From positions 124,001 to 188,000 of the forward strand of contig NZ_JACYFJ010000006.1 of the NCBI RefSeq assembly GCF_014855495.1: DNA of 64,000 nt. The letters run 5' to 3'. A program made the position numbers and the translations under genes. Every line of letters starts with the position of its first letter. The stretch's first letter is position 1. The stretch is from Euzebyella saccharophila (GTDB lineage Bacteria > Bacteroidota > Bacteroidia > Flavobacteriales > Flavobacteriaceae). The notes under the pieces were generated by a model. That model saw only the letters and a list, made by a program, of their open reading frames with translations, was not told the origin of the DNA and did not search any database. Of this stretch, positions 36,875 to 44,420 are shown one piece after another.

Positions 36875-37492
36875 TTACTTCTGGATTTGTGATAAGACAT
36901 AAAACATTTCGGTAGCAATCTGCGTACTCCGCTCTTCGTATTTTTCCGCTTGTTGTGGTGTGCCGTCAAAAGCTTTTGGATCCTCAAAAGTGATAGGAAT
37001 ACGTTTTTCGGCACCGGGTACAAAAGGGCATCCTTCATCGGCCTGTGAACAGGTCATGATGGCGGCAAATTCACTTTTCGGGTTAAAATCACTATCCAGC
37101 CTTTTAGAAAAACCAATGACTGGATGCTCATTGTCAGTGAATTTAATGCTGTAAATCGGGTTGTCGCCTTCAGCAATTTTATCAATCTGAAATCCTGTTT
37201 TGTGCAAGGTTTCGGCTACCATGGGAAAAAGTGCCGTACTTTCCGTACCACCAGAATAACAGGTAACGTTTTTCAAGGCAAAATAACTTGCCATTGCCTG
37301 CATCCAAATTTGTGATAAATGGCTTCTTCTAGAATTGTGCGTACAGATAAAGTTGATTCTAATAGGCTTATCTGAGCTCACTTTTTCTTGAATATAAGCA
37401 ACAAGAGGTTGAAGGGTTTGCTTTCGCTCTTCACTTACGCTATCAATTTTAAATGATGAAATAGCGTCTGAAATAGTTGGGAATAAAGGCAT
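36875..37492 (-). CDS. arsC: Arsenate reductase, LMW-phosphatase type
   Basis: This 205-residue protein is a low-molecular-weight phosphatase-fold arsenate reductase. The active loop INFICTHNSRRSHLSQIW gives C50-x5-R56, and a downstream IMTCSQADEGCPFVPGAEKR has the resolving cysteines. It reduces arsenate to arsenite for export by the ACR3 gene placed immediately after it. The length is greater than the about 140 residues of classic ArsC, because of a helical N-terminal extension usual for the Bacteroidota form. Confidence 0.92.
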   Translation of the reverse strand: MPLFPTISDAISSFKIDSVSEERKQTLQPLVAYIQEKVSSDKPIRINFICTHNSRRSHLSQIWMQAMASYFALKNVTCYSGGTESTALFPMVAETLHKTGFQIDKIAEGDNPIYSIKFTDNEHPVIGFSKRLDSDFNPKSEFAAIMTCSQADEGCPFVPGAEKRIPITFEDPKAFDGTPQQAEKYEERSTQIATEMFYVLSQIQK

Positions 37493-37510
37493 TTTTTTTA
37501 AAATTAGAGG

Positions 37511-37978
37511 TTAACAACAGCCGCTTCCGGGAGTACACGAATCGCCCGTACTTAAATCTGCGAACTTCAGTTTCGGTTTGCTTTCAGGTACACCACATTG
37601 GTCTTTGGCCAGACAGTCGGTTTCTTTACTGACCAAAAGAAAGTTGGTACCGTCAAAATCAAGGGCGAACTTTTCAATGGTTCCACCTTGATATTCCACC
37701 TCTATTTCAAGGTCGTCAATGTTGAGTTTTTCTTCGGATAGTTCAATAATATGAACTAATTTTTCTGGGTGCAGCTCGTGGTCATAATCATCGGCATTCC
37801 AGAGTTGGAAGTTAACGACTTCCTCATTTCTTACGGTGCCCCCGCAATCGATAAAATGTTTGGTAACCTTGCCAACTTCCGTTACGTGAAAGTGATTGGG
37901 GACTAATTCTCCATTAGGTAATTGAAAAGCTATTTTAGAAAGGCCGTTCAAATGGGTTTTGATTTCTGAAAGTTTCAT
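37511..37978 (-). CDS. DUF6428 family protein, Cys-rich C-terminus
   Basis: This 155-residue protein is a DUF6428 member, a small protein found in ars operons of Bacteroidota. Conserved positions are visible in LPNGELVPNHFHVTEVGKV and FIDCGGTVRNEEVVNFQLWN. Its C-terminal tail adds several cysteines (CLAKDQCGV and SCTPGSGCC), which could bind arsenite. It lies between arsR and arsC (18 bp and 46 bp gaps). Biochemical role unknown; an arsenite chaperone is a reasonable guess. Confidence 0.85.
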   Translation of the reverse strand: MKLSEIKTHLNGLSKIAFQLPNGELVPNHFHVTEVGKVTKHFIDCGGTVRNEEVVNFQLWNADDYDHELHPEKLVHIIELSEEKLNIDDLEIEVEYQGGTIEKFALDFDGTNFLLVSKETDCLAKDQCGVPESKPKLKFADLSTGDSCTPGSGCC

Positions 37979-38024
37979 ATAATTTGTTTTATTGTAATTT
38001 TACGATGAATGAATTTAAATTTTT

Positions 38025-38357
38025 TTAGCAGCAATCCCCTTGTCCAGAGATATCCTGATCAAGAAAATTTTGCATGGTCTCTTTCATTTTAGACCAATTA
38101 TCATGGTCAATGCAATAGCAAACACTGGTACCTTCAACATTTCCCTTGATTAGCCCCAAGTTTTTAAGCTCTTTTAAATGTTGTGAAATGGTCGGTTGTG
38201 CCAAACCAATTTCCTCTACTAGATCTCCACAGATACAGGTGTTCAATTTAAATAGATACTGTAAAATGGCTACACGGGCAGGATGACCAAATACCTTGGC
38301 AAAAAGAGCTATTTGGTTTTGCTCATCGGTAAATATTTCTGTTTTGGCTAATCCCAT
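38025..38357 (-). CDS. arsR: ArsR/SmtB family repressor
   Basis: I place the start at the ATG at 38357 (AAAGG just upstream), giving 110 residues. Winged-helix features are clear: FGHPARVAILQYLFKLNTCICGDL with the CxC-containing metal site, and GLAQPTISQHLKELKNLGLIKG as recognition helix. Two C-terminal cysteines (GDCC) may add ligands. It should repress the ars operon until arsenite binds. Confidence 0.92.
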   Translation of the reverse strand: MGLAKTEIFTDEQNQIALFAKVFGHPARVAILQYLFKLNTCICGDLVEEIGLAQPTISQHLKELKNLGLIKGNVEGTSVCYCIDHDNWSKMKETMQNFLDQDISGQGDCC

Positions 38358-38368
38358 TCCTTTATTAT

Positions 38369-38390
38369 TACATTGCAATATTACGATTAA
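38369..38390 (-). promoter_or_regulatory. Candidate ArsR operator (ATTGCAAT palindrome)
   Basis: An ATTGCAAT palindrome flanked by ATTAC direct repeats lies about 15 bp before the arsR ATG. ArsR proteins bind short palindromes here; the match is short, so this is tentative. Confidence 0.3.
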
Positions 38391-38440
38391 ATAAATTAGT
38401 TTACCAAATTGTACTAGATGTTTTTTAAGAAAATCGACAA

Positions 38441-38947
38441 TTAACTACTTGGTTTCTCCTCTAAAATAAGTTGTAAGAAGTTAAGGTCTAGCCATTTATC
38501 AAATTTGTAACCTACCTGTTTAAATATGCCTACTTCCTCAAAGCCAAATTTTTTGTGAAATGCCACACTAGCGGCATTGGAGGCATCTACACCTGCCAGC
38601 ATGGTACGGTAGCCTTCTTTTTTCGCCAACTCTATCAGATGGGCCATTAAAACTTTTCCCACTCCTTTACCCTGAATATTTTTATGAACATAAATGGAGT
38701 GTTCAACACTAAAGCGATAAGCGGCCCAAGGTCTAAAGGTGCCGTAAGAGCCAAAACCTGTTACCTCGTTTTCAATTTCAGCTACGATAATAGGGAAGTT
38801 GTTTTCCTGTTTTTCTCGAAACCAATGCAACTGCTGCGCTTCGGTTCTAGGGTCATAATGGTAAAGTGAAGTGGTATAGAGAATTTCGTGATTGATAATC
38901 TTCAGAATAGCCGAAAGATCCTTTTCGGTGGCACTTCTTATTAGCAT
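38441..38947 (-). CDS. GNAT N-acetyltransferase (phosphinothricin acetyltransferase-like)
   Basis: This 168-residue GNAT enzyme has the acetyl-CoA loop NIQGKGVGKVLMAHLI and GVDASNAASVAFHKKFGFEEVG, with the C-terminal QVGYKFDKWLDL of the PAT/Bar subgroup. It probably acetylates a small amine such as methionine sulfone or a glutamine-synthetase inhibitor. It lies just upstream of arsR on the same strand with its own start; the link to arsenic (acetylation of organoarsenical phosphinothricin analogues is known in some ars operons) is possible but unproven. Confidence 0.9.
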   Translation of the reverse strand: MLIRSATEKDLSAILKIINHEILYTTSLYHYDPRTEAQQLHWFREKQENNFPIIVAEIENEVTGFGSYGTFRPWAAYRFSVEHSIYVHKNIQGKGVGKVLMAHLIELAKKEGYRTMLAGVDASNAASVAFHKKFGFEEVGIFKQVGYKFDKWLDLNFLQLILEEKPSS

Positions 38948-38976
38948 AACAGGAATTTGAGGTTGATGCTACTAAA

Positions 38977-39336
38977 TTATTCAAATTTTACTAGTACCGT
39001 ATCCGATTGAATGGTATAAACAATTTTATTCTCTTGCGGCTGACCATTGGTGTAATAGCCGTGGTTTAATGTAACTGGTTGACCGTTTTCCCTTTTAAAT
39101 TCCAAAATGTAATGTCCGTCCGTTTTATTGTTTTCCATAGTAAGATTTCCTGAGAGAGTATTCCTTTCCTCTAACATTTCAATTACAACTGTATCTACTT
39201 TTTCTGACGTATAAAACTTTAAATCTTGAATCGCCTCTGTAGTTTCATTGGTTATTACAAAGTTAATATGGGAATGAGTTATATTTCCACAGGAAATAGC
39301 CATAGCAAGCACAGTAATAAGTAGAATGTTTTTCAT
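38977..39336 (-). CDS. Small lipoprotein of unknown function
   Basis: This 119-residue protein has a lipoprotein signal (VLAMAISC) and a single beta-rich domain (NFVITNETTEAIQDLKFYTS, VIEMLEERNTLSG). No domain recognised. It lies between the META protein and the acetyltransferase gene on the - strand. Confidence 0.7.
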   Translation of the reverse strand: MKNILLITVLAMAISCGNITHSHINFVITNETTEAIQDLKFYTSEKVDTVVIEMLEERNTLSGNLTMENNKTDGHYILEFKRENGQPVTLNHGYYTNGQPQENKIVYTIQSDTVLVKFE

Positions 39337-39368
39337 GTATAGTCAAGCTTTGTCAGGTTTGCAATCAG

Positions 39369-39797
39369 TTATTTGGGTGATTTGGAAAAACGCATCAAAA
39401 CTACCTCGTCCATTTTCAATTCCAAATTCCCGGAAGTATCAAAACCATATGCATTTACTTTCTTCATCATGTTTAGAAAAACTTTTTCGCCCTCGCCACA
39501 GTACATCATCGTGGTAGGACCAGGTTCTCCAAAGCTTATTTTAAAGGCATCCAAGGAATAATCGGCACGATACCCATTACAACTATTGTTTCCCTGAACA
39601 ATCTTAGTGGCTCGGTCAAAACTAATTTTTGGTTTTTTATTGGGGTAGAGTCCGTTAAAGGCAATTCTGGGTCCCGTAATATATTGTAGCTCCCATTGGC
39701 TTTCAAATAAAGCCGAAGAAGAATTTTTGGAATGCGAGGCACAAGAGATGACGGATATTATAAACCCAAGAACTAAGATTCGAACAAAGGTTCTCAT
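39369..39797 (-). CDS. META/HslJ-like domain lipoprotein
   Basis: This 142-residue protein has a Cys-containing signal (IISVISC) and a META domain: ESQWELQYITGPRIAFNG, VQGNNSCNGYRADYS, GPTTMMYCGEGEKVFLNMMKK. META domain proteins in other bacteria (HslJ) protect against stress or novobiocin. Single domain of usual length. Confidence 0.85.
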   Translation of the reverse strand: MRTFVRILVLGFIISVISCASHSKNSSSALFESQWELQYITGPRIAFNGLYPNKKPKISFDRATKIVQGNNSCNGYRADYSLDAFKISFGEPGPTTMMYCGEGEKVFLNMMKKVNAYGFDTSGNLELKMDEVVLMRFSKSPK

Positions 39798-39881
39798 AAA
39801 TCAATTTAATTTGTCATTAAACATACTAATGTTGGTCAAAAATAAAACCAAAACCTTAGTTTTATTTTTACACAATAAAAA

Positions 39882-39903
39882 AAACCGCCTTCTTGGCGGT
39901 TTT
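39882..39903 (-). terminator. Terminator after the Spy-like gene
   Basis: A GC-rich stem (AAAACCGCC with GGCGGTTTT, TTCTT loop) sits at the stop of the - strand gene, with a T-run from the AAAA on the + strand. Confidence 0.78.
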
Positions 39904-39905
39904 CA

Positions 39906-40355
39906 TTATCTTCTGGAATGACGTTCTTTTCTATCGTCTTTTCGCTTTTTCATTTTTCTACCTTGGTGGTGCCTCATTTTCTCCCATTTTTGAAATTGTT
40001 CCTCAGATAATATATCTTTCATTTCTGCCTTATGTGCAATCATTTGGTCCAAACGCTCATTCTGCATGACATATTTCTCTTCCGCCGTAGGCCTTTTTGC
40101 TTCATCATTATCTCTGGCCGCTTTTCTCTCCTCCATTTTGGCTTTTCTCATTTCTGCGCGCTCCAGATTCATGGACATGATTTTCTTTTGTTGTTTTTCA
40201 TCTAAATCCAAGGCCAAAGTCATTTTTTTGGTCTGTAATGTTGCTATTTGCTCAGGTGTTAAGTCCATTTTTCCTTTGCCTTGGTGTCTTTCTCCTTTTT
40301 GTGCCATGGCCGTGAATCCAACTAGACACATTAAAATTAAAATTGCTCTTTTCAT
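39906..40355 (-). CDS. Spy/CpxP-like periplasmic protein (DUF4890-like)
   Basis: This 149-residue protein has a signal peptide (LILMCLVGFTAMAQ) and a charged helical body: MDLTPEQIATLQTKKMTLA, EKQQKKIMSMNLERAEMRKAK and DILSEEQFQKWEKM, the repeating LTxEQ pattern of Spy/CpxP-type chaperones. The basic tail (GRKMKKRKDDRKERHSRR) is odd. It may bind metal or unfolded envelope proteins. Confidence 0.8.
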   Translation of the reverse strand: MKRAILILMCLVGFTAMAQKGERHQGKGKMDLTPEQIATLQTKKMTLALDLDEKQQKKIMSMNLERAEMRKAKMEERKAARDNDEAKRPTAEEKYVMQNERLDQMIAHKAEMKDILSEEQFQKWEKMRHHQGRKMKKRKDDRKERHSRR

Positions 40356-40466
40356 TAGTTTATTTTTAAATGTTTACACCAATAGGACATTGAATGCGGT
40401 ATTAGGTTTAATCGCTATATATTATTTATCAATTGTTTAACAAAACTTCATGGTCGTTTTTGACCA

Positions 40467-40494
40467 CAAAAAAAGGGTGTGATTGCTCACACCC
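40467..40494 (-). terminator. Terminator for the 50-residue membrane peptide gene
   Basis: A perfect 8-bp stem (GGGTGTGA with TCACACCC, TTGC loop) is followed on the - strand by seven T residues, 28 bp after the stop of the small gene. Confidence 0.85.
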
Positions 40495-40521
40495 TCTATA
40501 AGTAGGTTGTTCTGTGTATTT

Positions 40522-40674
40522 TTAATCTACTGCTTCTGCGGTAGTAATCTGTTCAATATCTGCGGAAGCCATTTGCGTGGCTTCTGGCTGTTCAGTTGTA
40601 GTTTCGTTATAATAAACTAAGGATGCAACTATAAATGCGGCTAAGTACAGGGAACTTTTTAATCTTTCAGACAT
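40522..40674 (-). CDS. Small single-pass membrane peptide (50 aa)
   Basis: This 50-residue frame starts at ATG 40674. It has a short basic N-terminus, a helix (LYLAAFIVASLVYY) and an acidic Thr/Gln/Ala-rich tail (TTTEQPEATQMASADIEQIT). Its own terminator 28 bp downstream supports a real transcript. No family recognised. Confidence 0.6.
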   Translation of the reverse strand: MSERLKSSLYLAAFIVASLVYYNETTTEQPEATQMASADIEQITTAEAVD

Positions 40675-40868
40675 GGGATGTGTTTTTTAATTCTGATACT
40701 AAATTAGGCAAAAGGAAGACTCAAAATATCAAGTTGTTGTGTAGGGAGGTATTTGTGTGGTCAAGAATGCCAAAAATGTGGTTAAGATATTTCTTACATC
40801 CTTAAAAAATGTATTTCATCGATATTTCGGTAGTTTGGGTAGGGTGTTTTGTGGTGAAAGTTAATAAG

Positions 40869-40902
40869 AAAGCCATGTGAATAAATATGTTCACATGGCT
40901 TT
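40869..40902 (-). terminator. Terminator of the metalloprotease gene
   Basis: A 13-bp perfect stem (AAAGCCATGTGAA with TTCACATGGCTTT) with an 8-base loop lies 28 bp past the metalloprotease stop; the - strand side continues into a T-rich TTTCTTATT. Confidence 0.72.
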
Positions 40903-40929
40903 CCTTTAGTTTTAAGGTGAATGCTTAGT

Positions 40930-43419
40930 TTATCTTGGGTTTAGAATTAAGTCAATTCTCTTTTCAACATCTTGCAAATGGTATTTGCTCATAGCGTCCC
41001 GGGTTCTGCTAATGGCACCTTTTATATTTCGCTGAAGATTGCTTAGTTCTGCTCTGGCCACTGACCTAATGTCAGATTGACTAGTGTTTACTACAGTAGA
41101 TTTTTGATATCCACCAAAATCAGGTTGCTTGTTCTGGTTTTCGGTTGTCATTAAAAATTCCAATCGATCTACGTGCGCTTTCTGCAAGTTTCTCCTGTAG
41201 GTGTCAATGGTTTTACCATTACGTAATTCAGACCACACTCCGTCACGTAGGTTTTTCATCATTTCTACCAATGTATATGCCTCGGCACCATTAGCCGTTT
41301 CGTTTTCAATAAGGCGTTGTAGTTTTCCTAACGATAGGATATTGTTTAAAGTACGAACTTGCATTTTTCTAACATCCTCTACAAATCCGGAATATTGGAC
41401 CTTATTAAAAATGTTTTGGTCCAAAAGCCATTCCGGGGTAGCAAAAAGTTGCTCTTGTAGAAAAGACAAACAGTTTTCTTGATGTTCTTTTGAAACTGCT
41501 GTGTATACCGGTCCTGCTTGATCGTATGTTTTATGATGCTCATAAACCCCTCCAATATTATTGGAAACATGACCCATATAGCGGTTGAATTGGGCAATTA
41601 CTTGCTCATATAGTTTTTCAAGGTCTTTATATGTTTTACCATCTTCTTGTGTCCAAGTGATTAAATTGGGAACTATCCGCTTTAAATTTTGAATTCCGTA
41701 AGCACTTGCTTTGATGGCATCATCCCCTAAATCTTCTGTTTGGGAACTGGGGTCTACTACATCGCCCACTTGCTGGTGCCCGAATCTATATAGAGGATCA
41801 CCGGCATGTTCTAGAATCCATTGGTCCAAAACTTTTTCCTCGTCTTCAGCAGAAGTATTTAAAATGGGCTTGTAGCCCCATTTAATGGCGTATTTGTCGT
41901 AAATGCCTATATCTGGCATTAAGGCTACGTCTCCATCTTCAGGTTGCGCTATGTAATTGAATCTTGCATAGTCCATGATGGAGGGCGCAGCGCCATATTT
42001 CTTAGTGAAGGACACCGAACGCAATGAATCTACGGGATAAGCAACGCTACTCCCCATGTTATGGGGAAGACCCAGAGTATGACCTACTTCATGTGCCGAC
42101 ACAAAACGAATTAACCTACCCATAATTTCATCCTTAAAGGCTATACCTCTAGCTTCGTCATTTATTGCCGCAGTCTGGACAAAAAACCAGTTACGTAATA
42201 AGGTCATCACATTATGGTACCAATTGATGTCCGATTCCAATATTTCCCCGCTTCTTGGGTCGCTCACATGAGGTCCGTTGGCATTGGGTATGGGAGAAGC
42301 CAAATACCTCACCACGGAATAACGAACATCTTCCGGACTCCATTCCGGGTCTTCTTCCACAGAGGGTGGGTCTTTTGCTATAATAGCGTTTTTAAAACCG
42401 GCTTCCTCAAAGGCAACTTGCCAATCTTCAATACCTTGCTTTATAAAGGGCACCCATTTTTTGGGAGTGGCCCTATCAATATAATAGACAATTTGTTTTT
42501 TGGGCTCTACCAGTTCGCCTCTTTTGAATTTTTCTAAATCCTCGTCTTTTACTTCTAATCTCCATCGGTCCAAATAAGTAACCGTTTTACTTTCTTGTAC
42601 ATCCAGTCCGTAATCTGTTTGGCCACTGGTGAACCACCCAACGCGCTCATCAAAATACCTTCTTTTCATTGGTTCTCTGGGCAGTAGGATCATAGAATTG
42701 TTAATTTCTATGGAAATAGAACCCAAACTGCCGTTGCTAGGAGACTCCTTTGCCAGATAGGTTTTTACGTGCCTTGCCTCAACGTTAAGCGGGTAGCTTT
42801 TTAAGCTTTCAATGTAACTTCTGGGTTCATCCAGTCGAGAAACCTTATAATTTTCTCGGTAGCCGTCCGGCATTCCTAAAGCAGGAACATCTTTTTCAAA
42901 AAAATCGTTTACCTGAATGACCGTCGCTGGATGTACAGAATCTTTTTTGAATGCCTTAATATCGAAAGCATAAAGAACCGGTTCAAAATTAGAATTTACG
43001 ACGGCTTCATGAATGGGTAAGGAATCTGCGGCATAAATGTCATGGCTAACCACCCTCAGCAATACTTTTTTGGGTTTCTTTTCCCATCGTAAAACCTGGG
43101 TATTTATTTTTCCACCACCAAATCCTATTCCTGTTGCAGTCTTACTAATTCTACTGACCATCAACATTTCCCTATTAAAAAGAGAATCTGGAATCTCGTA
43201 AAAATGGTCATCCTTGACCATATGGACATTAAAAAGTCCTTGGTCCGTGGTAGCCTCTTTGGTAATAACCTTATCATAAGGTTTTATCTTTTCATCTTTA
43301 TCACCTCCTTTTTTATTGGAGTTTTCCGTTTTCTTTTTTTTGAAAATCTGGGCTTCGGCTGTTGTACTATTTGAGAAAAACAACAAAAGGGCCAAAGGCG
43401 CAATAATGTATTTAAACAT
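40930..43419 (-). CDS. Zinc-dependent metalloprotease, DUF5117/DUF4953 type
   Basis: This 829-residue secreted protein has a signal peptide (IIAPLALLLFFSNSTTAEA) and basic region. The metzincin-type motif is at H443-E444-V-G-H447-T-L-G-L-P-H453 (SAHEVGHTLGLPHNMG), exactly HExxHxxGxxH. Upstream lies a DUF5117-like region and downstream a DUF4953-like region. The family is common in Bacteroidota; substrates are unknown, possibly host or environmental proteins. It is a single-gene unit bounded by hairpins. Confidence 0.9.
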   Translation of the reverse strand: MFKYIIAPLALLLFFSNSTTAEAQIFKKKKTENSNKKGGDKDEKIKPYDKVITKEATTDQGLFNVHMVKDDHFYEIPDSLFNREMLMVSRISKTATGIGFGGGKINTQVLRWEKKPKKVLLRVVSHDIYAADSLPIHEAVVNSNFEPVLYAFDIKAFKKDSVHPATVIQVNDFFEKDVPALGMPDGYRENYKVSRLDEPRSYIESLKSYPLNVEARHVKTYLAKESPSNGSLGSISIEINNSMILLPREPMKRRYFDERVGWFTSGQTDYGLDVQESKTVTYLDRWRLEVKDEDLEKFKRGELVEPKKQIVYYIDRATPKKWVPFIKQGIEDWQVAFEEAGFKNAIIAKDPPSVEEDPEWSPEDVRYSVVRYLASPIPNANGPHVSDPRSGEILESDINWYHNVMTLLRNWFFVQTAAINDEARGIAFKDEIMGRLIRFVSAHEVGHTLGLPHNMGSSVAYPVDSLRSVSFTKKYGAAPSIMDYARFNYIAQPEDGDVALMPDIGIYDKYAIKWGYKPILNTSAEDEEKVLDQWILEHAGDPLYRFGHQQVGDVVDPSSQTEDLGDDAIKASAYGIQNLKRIVPNLITWTQEDGKTYKDLEKLYEQVIAQFNRYMGHVSNNIGGVYEHHKTYDQAGPVYTAVSKEHQENCLSFLQEQLFATPEWLLDQNIFNKVQYSGFVEDVRKMQVRTLNNILSLGKLQRLIENETANGAEAYTLVEMMKNLRDGVWSELRNGKTIDTYRRNLQKAHVDRLEFLMTTENQNKQPDFGGYQKSTVVNTSQSDIRSVARAELSNLQRNIKGAISRTRDAMSKYHLQDVEKRIDLILNPR

Positions 43420-43499
43420 GCGTAAGAAGTTTGGTCTTAGTTTAATAAAATTGATATTTTCAAAGAACTGAAAAATTAATTTAAGTTTTTGTTAACTAA

Positions 43500-43673
43500 A
43501 TCATAACCTAATCTATTCAAATCGATTTCCAAAGAAAGTAAGGTACTAATTCAAGTAGGTAATATTGTAACAAAATCACATCTAATAAGTCTCATAGAAT
43601 AGTAATTATCATTTATTACTATTTAGATTAGTGGGGTATAAAGCCGTTGCATTGCAATGGCTTTATTTTTTTT
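43500..43673 (+). ncRNA. Orphan hairpin-terminator region, possible small RNA
   Basis: The 534-bp gap between the metalloprotease and the repeat protein has no ATG on the + strand in its first half, yet contains a 9-bp hairpin (43598-43623, AATAGTAAT with ATTACTATT) followed by a strong + strand terminator: a 13-bp stem at 43638-43666 with eight T residues. Neither adjacent gene needs a + strand terminator here, so a short noncoding transcript is likely. The 5' limit of the feature is only a guess. Confidence 0.35.
43638..43673 (+). terminator. Orphan + strand terminator
   Basis: Stem 43638-43650 with 43654-43666 (ATAAAGCCGTTGC paired with GCAATGGCTTTAT, one G-T), ATT loop and a T-run to 43673. 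No + strand gene lies upstream within 5 kb. Confidence 0.75.
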
Positions 43674-43953
43674 ATGTGAAAATAAATGCCCGAAAAATCG
43701 GATGAATGGTCACTAAAGATCATTCCTCTTAGAAATCGCTTGAAAATTTTGAAAAATGGCGGCATAAAAATAACCTTACTTTAGTGCTAAAATGCTAATA
43801 ACCCAAGCTTTAAAATATAGATTTTATATCCTGAATTCATTTATTTTAACATTTTCATCCTTTGCCACTTTTATTTATCTAAAAGGAAAATAAGAAATGC
43901 AATAATGAGATAATAGGGCGTTATATAAACTCATACAACAAACCTACAATGTT

Positions 43954-44358
43954 ATGAAACGCAAGAGTTTGAAAACGAATTTAATAATGGGTCTTTTAGT
44001 GGCGAATGCAGCATTTGCCAGTACCCCAATAAGTGAAATAGATGAATTGGTACTCGATTCTGTAGATTATATCGAAGAGGAAACCGATTTTGATTTAGGT
44101 TTCGATACTGCCGATTATTTACCTGAAGATTTTGATCCCTATAAAATGTATGTGGATTTGCAGGCTATCGATTTTATCGAGGAAGAGGAAGCCTTTAAAA
44201 TAAAGACTTCAAAATACCTTCCGGAAGGTTTTGACGCTTTTGCATATCCTAGTCATGTGGCCGATTTCAATTATATCGATGCTTTAGATGAGGTAAAATT
44301 AAATTTTGACACCAAAGAAAATCTACCTGAAGGATTTAACCCGTATATAAAGAGATAA
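43954..44358 (+). CDS. Secreted acidic repeat protein, three YLPEGFDPY-like repeats
   Basis: This 134-residue protein has a signal peptide (LKTNLIMGLLVANAAFAS) and is otherwise built of three spaced copies of an acidic unit: DTADYLPEDFDPYKM, KTSKYLPEGFDAFAY and DTKENLPEGFNPYIK. The connecting segments also look alike (DFIEEE, DYIEEE). I do not recognise a domain; it may be an adhesive or mineral/metal-binding peptide. Its only downstream neighbour is the shared terminator with the - strand DASS gene. Confidence 0.8.
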   Translation: MKRKSLKTNLIMGLLVANAAFASTPISEIDELVLDSVDYIEEETDFDLGFDTADYLPEDFDPYKMYVDLQAIDFIEEEEAFKIKTSKYLPEGFDAFAYPSHVADFNYIDALDEVKLNFDTKENLPEGFNPYIKR

Positions 44359-44383
44359 TTTGTCTCGATATTTGAATAAGCTT

Positions 44384-44416
44384 AAAACCCCCTGCCTTTA
44401 AAAGGCAGGGGGTTTT
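44384..44416. terminator. Bidirectional terminator between the repeat protein and the DASS transporter
   Basis: A 14-16 bp stem (AAAACCCCCTGCCTTT paired with AAAGGCAGGGGGTTTT) with almost no loop lies between two convergent genes; both sides give T-runs. Confidence 0.88.
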
Positions 44417-44420
44417 GTTT

